Made by a program: the position numbers and the translations under genes. From Iris pallida (Eukaryota; Streptophyta; Magnoliopsida; Asparagales; Iridaceae), in the NCBI GenBank assembly GCA_029216955.1, contig JANAVB010002199.1, positions 18,867,882 through 18,931,881 of the forward strand: 64,000 bases of DNA, read 5' to 3'. The stretch's first letter is position 1. Each line of letters starts with the position of its first letter. Below the pieces are notes generated by a model. It searched no databases. It was not told where the DNA came from and saw only the letters and a program-made list of their open reading frames with translations. Shown here in pieces: positions 57,923 to 64,000 of the stretch.

Positions 57923-58726
57923 TAGTCTATACGTACGTGCTTCGTACGTATTTTAATTAGAATATCATAAGGTCAGCTGTAATCTTTTTGTCTTTTTCAG
58001 GTGACTATTCATGTGTGTGCTTTTTTTTGCAATGTCAAGAAATTCGAAGTACGAAAATATTGTTCTTTCACTACCAAAATATCTCATATTGGCGACAAAA
58101 TTAGCGACTCAGTTAGCGACGTTTTGTGGCTGTTTAGCGACGTCGTTTGGCGTTGCTAATATGAAATATTTTGGTAGTATTTTTTCTATAATTTTCTATT
58201 GAGAATAATAACCATTGAAAATGGTAAGGATAGAAAAATTGATTATCATTAGAACATGAAGAGTTGTATGAAAAAGAAAACTCCATAGCATGCAAATTTT
58301 ATTGTTTTGACTCTTAAGACATGCAAGCTGACATAACAACATCATGTTTATAAAATACTCAAAAATATTTTAGGAATTCAAAAGTTTCACTACCAAGTTT
58401 TTCTATTATACAGTAGAATAGATAATATATCAGTAGGGTTGACAATGAGTATTATTGACAAACTATAGCACGTCGACACGCACGAACCTACGACGGTGTA
58501 TCAGTAGAGGTCGGTATCGGATCGAGAACAAATGAAAATTAAAAAAATTATTGTTCTCTGATTTACTGTTTGCAGGGCTCCAGATGCGGCAAGGGTGAGG
58601 AGCAAGATGTTGTATGCGAGCTCCAAGGACAGATTCAAGAGAGAGCTCGATGGGATCCAAGTCGAGTTGCAAGCGACCGACCCGAGCGAGATGAGCATGG
58701 ACATCGTGAAAGCACGAGCCATTTGA
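56306..58726 (+). CDS. ADF: Actin-depolymerising factor (ADF/cofilin), three exons
   Basis: Exons 56306-56308, 56696-56961 and 58576-58726 total 420 nt (139 aa), the usual plant ADF length. ADF binds actin monomers and filaments, severs filaments and speeds turnover in the cytoplasm. The first exon is only ATG, the second adds [11 protein letters not shown], and the second intron splits the Trp of FFIAW; this is the conserved plant ADF gene structure. Seen in the protein are Ser6, the regulatory phosphorylation site of the family, [14 protein letters not shown], and the actin-binding long helix [20 protein letters not shown]. It ends DIVKARAI. All junctions are GT/AG. Intron 2 (1614 bp) is filled with foldback elements and TA runs. 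The first intron of plant ADFs often boosts expression; here it and the promoter are duplicated upstream. A GAAGAT repeat begins at the stop codon in the 3' untranslated region. Confidence 0.95.
57200..57920. mobile_element. Nested foldback element with TA runs and ATTAAC repeats (ADF intron 2)
   Basis: A segment with GAGTGAGGAGTTTTTTAGGA, CTAAGGGGGGCTTTTGATCA and a TA run (57285-57420) returns inverted at about 57480-57600. A second direct-orientation copy (GGGGTTTTTTTAGGGGGTTT, then GGCTTTTGATCCGCTCCC) is at about 57800-57870. The arms carry ATTAAC/ATTAAT hexamer repeats (about 57265-57295, 57590-57800). Confidence 0.65.
58069..58179. mobile_element. Very small CACTA-like TIR element in ADF intron 2
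   Basis: About 110 bp bounded by CACTACCAAAATATCTCAT and ATGAAATATTTTGGTAGTA, with GCGAC words inside (TTAGCGACGTCGTTTGGCG). The CACTA start and GCGAC subterminal motifs recall CACTA-type elements. The target duplication is unclear. Confidence 0.45.
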
Positions 58727-59528
58727 AGATGAAGATGAAGATGAAGATGAAGATGAAGAAAATGTTTACTACTTAATTTTTTTTCTCTGCAGAAAAATTA
58801 TATTGATTGTGTTGGTTGATCACTTATTGTTCTATTGTTTTCTAAAACAAATTAATTTCAACAATGTAATAATATTTATTTGTTTTTCGTTATTCAAAGA
58901 TTTAAGGACCATCAATGAAATTTCAGACTTTTATTGTTGTTGTAAACCAAGTTGCGACTCTAGTTTCATCTTCATGCTTTAATTCTACAAACATCAGACA
59001 ATTATGGAAATGTAATTTTTTAAATAAAATTTACGAATTCCTTTTGATTTTTCATGAACCAAGCAATTAATTAGTGAAACATTAAATCAACATTTATAAG
59101 GCAAGAACAAAAAAAGATATCTCCCCTACTTATGAGAACAAATAGATACCAGCTACAAATCAAGAGGAAAACACTAATTAATGATGAGTAATATATGCAG
59201 AAAGTTTTACCAGTGATAAGACCCGATAAGACCCTGGCTGGATGGTAGAAGATCAGTGGATTGAGCAACGAAAATGTATTATTTCTTCCATTTATTTGGT
59301 GCGAGTTGGGGACAGTGGGCCCAACATGCATGCATTACTGCAGCGTACACAAAGTTCCGTGCGTATCGTCGGACATCTAAAAAAAAAAATTGTCCCAAGG
59401 GTTTCACAAAAAAAAATCCAACCTCTTAATAATTGCCCAACTCAACCTGACGAATTAAACCACGGTATTTTGTAACTTCTCTCTATTTGTGGAACTCTTA
59501 GAAAATAATGATATTTTCTTGAAGAATA
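58727..59528. other. ADF 3' untranslated region and spacer
   Basis: It begins with GAAGAT repeats after the ADF stop. It includes a segment at 59291-59376 resembling 39461-39547 upstream of the GST gene. No gene. Confidence 0.4.
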
Positions 59529-59948
59529 ATGCTATTTGTCCCTCCAAATTCTACCTCTAAACCGTCCCTCCTTACGTGGCAGCTGACGTGGCATGCATGT
59601 TGATGTGGCAGCTGACGTGGTAAATTTTAAAATTAAATTAGCATTCAAATTAATGTTAACATTAACATTAACATTAAAATTAATATTAACGTTAACATTA
59701 ACAATAATTTTAACATTAATATTAACATTAACATTAACATTAACATTAATTAATATTAATATTAATATTAACATTAATATTAACATTAAATTAACATGGA
59801 CAAAATTGGATAATTAACTTTTTTGGTTAAAATTTGCCATGTCATCGGCCATGTCAGATAACATATTATATTAATATTTAATATGCCACGTCAGCTGCCA
59901 CATAAAAAGAAACGTATTGGAGGAACAATTTGGAGGTACGAATAGCAT
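59529..59948. mobile_element. TIR MITE with ATTAAC hexamer core
   Basis: The ends are ATGCTATTTGTCCCTCCAAA and TTTGGAGGTACGAATAGCAT, flanked by TA on both sides. Subterminal GTGGCAGCTGACGTGGCA is inverted as TGCCACGTCAGCTGCCAC. The core (59646-59802) is an ATTAAC/ATTAAT hexamer array. TA flanks suggest a Tc1/mariner-type target, but the termini are not the standard Stowaway ones. Confidence 0.65.
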
Positions 59949-59989
59949 TACTCTTTCTTGAACCCTAATGAAAAGATTCTCCTTTAACT

Positions 59990-60222
59990 TTAATTAGTTG
60001 TACCCCCCTATGATTTGTACGTATTTTGGTAACTGTCCCTGTTGTTTTAAAAATAAAGAACACCCCCCTGATTTATAAAATTAATTAGTTGTACCCCCCT
60101 GGTGCATAGAAGAAAATGAGTGAAAAATTAAGCAGCCAGGGGGGTGTTCTTTATTTTTGAAACAACGGGAACAGTTACCAAAATATGTACAAACCATAGG
60201 GGGGTACAACTAATTAACCCCT
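59990..60222. mobile_element. Foldback MITE with 80-bp arms
   Basis: TTAATTAGTTGTACCCCCCT at the left returns as AGGGGGGTACAACTAATTAA at the right. TTTTGGTAACTGTCCCTGTT and AAAATAAAGAACACCCCCCT also pair. Total about 230 bp with a loop of about 60 bp. Confidence 0.75.
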
Positions 60223-61040
60223 TCTTATTTATAGGGAGTCAACCATTCCTACAAGTCTCGCCTAGGTGAATTTCTAATAATGTAGCTCATAAGGGGTCTA
60301 TTGCAATTCTTGTTGCTCGAATTTTCATTAAAACTTTGGCCCTCCGTGATCAAGTATGACCGTAGGATGGCATGAAACACCTTTTTTTTTTTTTTTTTCC
60401 TTATTTGCAACAACAATAAAGCCATTGTCTCGAGTTTTTGTTGGCGTGCATGAATACTATAATAAAACCATTATTTCCATTTAGTTATCGTATTATCGTG
60501 TCTGCTACTGTACATAAATTCTAGAGTTATAGCGAAATTTGTCACAAATAAATTGGCATACTTGATCGACAACAATACAATATACGAATGAGTTAAGACT
60601 CGGTGGAACCAAGTCTGGAGAGACTAGTTGATGTATAATGTTCGATGAAGACGATGTGCGTACGTAGTTTAGATGAATAGGTCGGAGTATCACAATAATC
60701 GTGACATGTATACCTCTTTCTTAAGATAAGAATTTTAAAATGTATTTATTCAATGGTAATTGAAATACATATTTTATGCGAAAATTTAGATGAAAAAAAT
60801 GACGACAAAAGTTCCTTTTCTACTCACCATTTTTAGATGATTTAAAATACGAGACTATAGATGATGGTTATTTATAATCCCATAAATTTTAAATTAATTA
60901 TTTGAGATACTTTGTGGGACCTTTTCTACTCTAGTTGGACTCATGAGTCTTTATTGTTTTATGTAACTAAGTCGACTTAAGGACTAGATGAATTAATTAA
61001 GATCGAAAAAAATCCAAATCTTTGTGTATGGGATTCGATG
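60223..61040. other. Intergenic DNA
   Basis: No gene, RNA gene or clear repeat recognised. A T-run is present at about 60382-60399. Confidence 0.35.
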
Positions 61041-61341
61041 CAGGACCGGTCCTATGATTTATGAGGCCTAGAAATTAATTTAGAATTTGGACCCTTTTTT
61101 TCACATAATTTTTTTAGCCTTTTTACAAGCAAAATCATTCATTAAGCCCTCAAAATCATCAATCAAGATATCATATATTTTTCAGATTGAAGCGTTATTT
61201 TTTCTTTCCAGATTTGGTCTTTGTTTTTATTTTAATTTTAATTTTTTATGATATATCTAGTTTATTTTAAATTTATGAGATCTTCCAAAATTGAGGGCCT
61301 AGGGCGATCGCCCACCTCGTTCGTGCCCTGAGCCGGCCCTG
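61041..61341. mobile_element. hAT-type non-autonomous element (CAGGGCCGGC family, inverted relative)
   Basis: It starts CAGGACCGGTCCTATG and ends GAGCCGGCCCTG. Flanks ATTCGATG (61033-61040) and TTTCGATG (61342-61349) give a 7/8 hAT-length target duplication. It contains GGGCGATCGCCC near the right end, matching the left end of 49285-49577 in inverted order. Confidence 0.75.
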
Positions 61342-61384
61342 TTTCGATGCTAATCTTATTAGGAATATGACTTCACATTCCTAG

Positions 61385-61690
61385 GAAAACAAATCTATTT
61401 CCAAGGGGGGACTTGGGAATAGCTTTCCCACATCCATGGGAATAGCTTTCCCACCTAACCCCCTCCTATTCTCTCCTCATTCCCAATGCTAAATTTACCA
61501 AACATGGGTAAGGAATTCAAATCCCATTCCCAAGCCTCAAAAACTTGAACCAAACGCCCCCTTAAGGTTTGAGCAGGGGTATTTTCGTCCCAAATTTTTT
61601 TGGGATATCAATTTGTTACAAAAAAAAAAAGTTTAGAATATCAAGTTGAAAAAGTGGAATAGTTGAGGGTAGCAAAGTGCAATTAAGCCA
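61385..61690. mobile_element. Decayed MITE remnants
   Basis: 61385-61566 ends CTTGAACCAAACGCCCCC then TTA, like one end of a Tourist-type element (compare 62642), but its left end is not evident. 61570-61690 carries GGGTATTTTCGTCCC, GATATCAA and AGTTGAGGGTA words matching one arm of the element at 22210-22596. Confidence 0.4.
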
Positions 61691-61968
61691 ACAAAATTTA
61701 CAACATAAACACATATGATTATTCATCAGCATTTTTTTTAATACAAAAGCATAAACAATTATTGTTCACAAATATCAGAAATCACAAATTCCGATAATTC
61801 ACCGCAAATGATCCACCTATGACATGATACAAAAGAAAATAGCCCATAGACATAAAAGTGAAATCCGGAGACAAGTAAAAGAGTACTCCAACACATATTA
61901 AACCCAGATGCAAAGGAAGTCGAACCTCATCCTCTGTGGATCTCTAGAGAGGATCGAGGTCGGGTGGA

Positions 61969-62531
61969 TAGGGGTGCAACTCGGGCGGGTTGGGTCGGGT
62001 TTGAGGTCAACCCGAGCCCAACCCGATAGATCATAAGCCTAGTCCAAGTCCAAGTCCGACCCGACTTCGGGTTCAACATATGAAGCCCAAGACCAAGTCC
62101 GGAGGATAGGGTTGGACTCGGATTGTGTCGGGTTCATCGGGTTTATCGGACTCTAATATAGTATTTGAAATAATTTTAAACAAGAGTAATATTAAAAGCA
62201 TAATCAAATAGCAATCAAGTCTCAATCATTACAAAGTAAAACTGAAATGAGATTTAGGACAAGGAATTGAAGAGTTAGGGTGAAAAAAATTATAGTTTAA
62301 ACTTTTTATTTAAGTAGTACGAAACAATATATATATAAATTATATGTATGTCGGATTTCGGGTTCTTCGGATTACCCAACACATGAACCCAAGTCCAACC
62401 CGATTTTTGATCGGGTTCAAATATTTTAATCCGAGCCCAAGCCCGAACCCGAATATCTTCAACCCGAACCCAACCCATTAACGGGTTTACCCGATCGGGT
62501 TCGGGTTTAGCCCGCCCGAGTTGCACCCCTA
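61969..62531. mobile_element. hAT-type element with GGGTTCGGGT foldback body
   Basis: The termini are TAGGGGTGCAACTCGGGCGG and its complement CGCCCGAGTTGCACCCCTA. Perfect 8-bp target duplications CGGGTGGA flank it (61961-61968 and 62532-62539). The body consists largely of GGGTTCGGGT / AACCCGAACC words able to pair with one another. No transposase frame. Confidence 0.8.
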
Positions 62532-62641
62532 CGGGTGGAGCAACGTGAGCATAGCGGTGTTCGACCGGGACAATGGATGAAGCATGGACTGTTACGGGAG
62601 CGAGATAGAGAGAAGAGAAAGAGGCGGGAGAAATACATTTA

Positions 62642-63041
62642 GGCCTCGTTTGGTTCACGGAAAGGAAATCAATTTCCATGTATTTTCCATGGGGATGGAA
62701 AAGTAGAATTCCTATCAAATTTTGTTTCCTATGTTTGGTTGGTGTAGAAAAGGAAAGAAAAAATATATCATTGTTCCAACAATATCCAATGTTAACATAA
62801 TTATAATGAAGAGTTAATTGATAAAATAGGTAATAAATCAAGGCTACTTTTGTCATAATGTTTGGTAATTAATGTTGGGAAAGGAGGAGGAAAAATGAAT
62901 CCCATGGGTCATGAGAGGAACCATTTTTTCTCCTATTTTTTTCCATGTCAGAAAAGTGTTTCCCAAATTTGTGGCTACCAAACAAAGGAAAGGAACAAAT
63001 TTCCTTTCCGGATTCCTTGAATCCGTGAACCAAACGAGGCC
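62642..63041. mobile_element. Tourist-like (PIF/Harbinger) MITE, family C
   Basis: The termini are GGCCTCGTTTGGTTCACGGA and ATCCGTGAACCAAACGAGGCC, with TTA on both sides (62639-62641 and 63042-63044). Subterminal GGAAAGGAAAT is inverted as ATTTCCTTTCC. 400 bp, no coding. Confidence 0.8.
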
Positions 63042-63096
63042 TTAATGGTTAGGATTACTGGGAACGGGGGAGGGATTATATAAGGGAGACTGAGAG

Positions 63097-63688
63097 TAGG
63101 GGCGAGCGTCGGTATAATTGGTCGGTATTTGGTCGAATTTTTTGATAAATTTTTTTAATCGGTATTTAAAAAATCAATAACAGTATCGTACCATTTAGAA
63201 TAGGTTTTTTAGGCTTCAGTTAAATCGGTATTCGGTCGGTTTTTGTTCGGTATCGATATTTTAACAATTAACATTTGATCAATCAACACACTTAATATTA
63301 TAGAATCTCTTAACCTATATGTTATAATATTATATTATTTTACTTTTTTTTGAAGCATTAAATTTCAAAGCCAATTCTCTACTAACAAAGCAATTAATCA
63401 AATTTATTAGAACAATATGTAACAAGTCACAAACACCTAAAAAAAGGAGCTTAAAATATCAAACACGATCACTAAGTTTAATCCTAAGTATAAGTTTAAC
63501 TACACCAAAATTCACTTCAAAATTCTATAAAAATACAAAAATATAAGCTCAAAAGATAAAAAAAATAAATTCTTAGCATTCTTAACATAACTTCAAATCC
63601 ACCAAAATCTATTCTAAGTTCTATGAAACAGATTCTCAATTAAAATAAAGATAAAAAAATAAGTAGCATAAAATTAATCACGAACAAC

Positions 63689-63752
<64 letters not shown>

Positions 63753-63943
63753 CGAAATATAATCGGTTCAGTTCTGTATTTTCGGTATGGTATTACACTC
63801 AAACTGCTACCACTATCATTATATCATATTTTAGTCGGTTCGGCAATTCGGTATCGTTACATAATTTCGGTTCGATTTTTTAGAATATTTTTAATCGGTA
63901 TTCAGTCGATTTTTCGGTAGCGGTCGATATTTGCTCACCCTTA
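63097..63943. mobile_element. hAT-type element with ATCGGTATTCGGT foldback body
   Basis: The termini are TAGGGGCGAGCGTCGG and TTTGCTCACCCTTA. Perfect 8-bp target duplications ACTGAGAG flank it (63089-63096 and 63944-63951). The arms repeat TCGGTATT/AATACCGA words, and the centre is AT-rich with a TA microsatellite at about 63690-63750. No coding. Confidence 0.75.
63690..63750. repeat. TA microsatellite
   Basis: About 60 bp of alternating T and A in the middle of the hAT-type element. Confidence 0.9.
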
Positions 63944-64000
63944 ACTGAGAGGGTAATATCTTAATTTTAGATTTTTAATCGATTTTCGATTCGGATCAGA

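Noticed and set aside
59646..59802. Interstitial telomere repeat
   Set aside because: The unit is ATTAAC/ATTAAT, not the plant TTTAGGG unit, and it lies inside a MITE.

Overview
This window is nuclear DNA from a flowering plant. The evidence is spliced genes with GT/AG introns, a plant PPR gene, a plant actin-depolymerising factor (ADF) gene and plant-type transposons. Coding exons are GC-rich (PPR gene, tubulin exon 1, ADF exon 2) while introns and spacers are AT-rich. That contrast is typical of many monocots, so a monocot is my best guess; the species is not identifiable by eye.

Left part (1-25.4 kb): almost pure nested transposon DNA. It opens with a non-autonomous Ty3/gypsy-like element on the minus strand (part of its 3' LTR at 1-511, internal region 512-4031, complete 5' LTR at 4032-6139, tRNA-Met-type primer site). 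Next come LTR-like GC-rich DNA with three TATAAATAG cores (about 7.5-10.4 kb), an LTR fragment (about 10.4-12.5 kb), and a second relative of the first element, split by a 4.8 kb solo LTR that has a perfect 5-bp target duplication. From 21.5 to 25.4 kb there are foldback and TIR elements, including a 1.6 kb palindrome and two Tourist-like MITEs placed end to end.

Middle (25.4-51 kb): four genes. (1) An intronless 665-aa E-class PPR protein (25471-27468, +), very like Arabidopsis At5g39350. (2) A theta-class glutathione S-transferase (28668-39301, -), reconstructed here from seven exons over 10.6 kb; it ends in Ala-Lys-Leu, a peroxisomal targeting tripeptide. (3) A complete Mutator-like element (40282-46107) with 53-bp TIRs and a perfect 10-bp target duplication. 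It carries a two-exon mudrA-type transposase and, converging on it from the other end, a small GRF zinc-finger/membrane-tail gene. (4) A beta-tubulin gene of three exons (46508-50960, -) with an unusual four-residue expansion near residue 40.

Right part (51-64 kb): an ADF gene (56306-58726, +) whose promoter, 5' leader and one-codon first exon (ATG followed directly by a splice donor) are duplicated in tandem 1.73 kb upstream. After it lies a dense series of small DNA transposons, several with exact target duplications (hAT 8 bp, Harbinger TTA/TAA).

The genes are housekeeping functions (organelle RNA processing, peroxisomal detoxification, microtubules, actin turnover) and do not form a pathway. 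The tubulin and ADF genes are neighbouring cytoskeleton genes, probably by chance. The main biological interest is how transposons have shaped introns, promoters and gene flanks, and the unusual gene content of the Mutator-like element.
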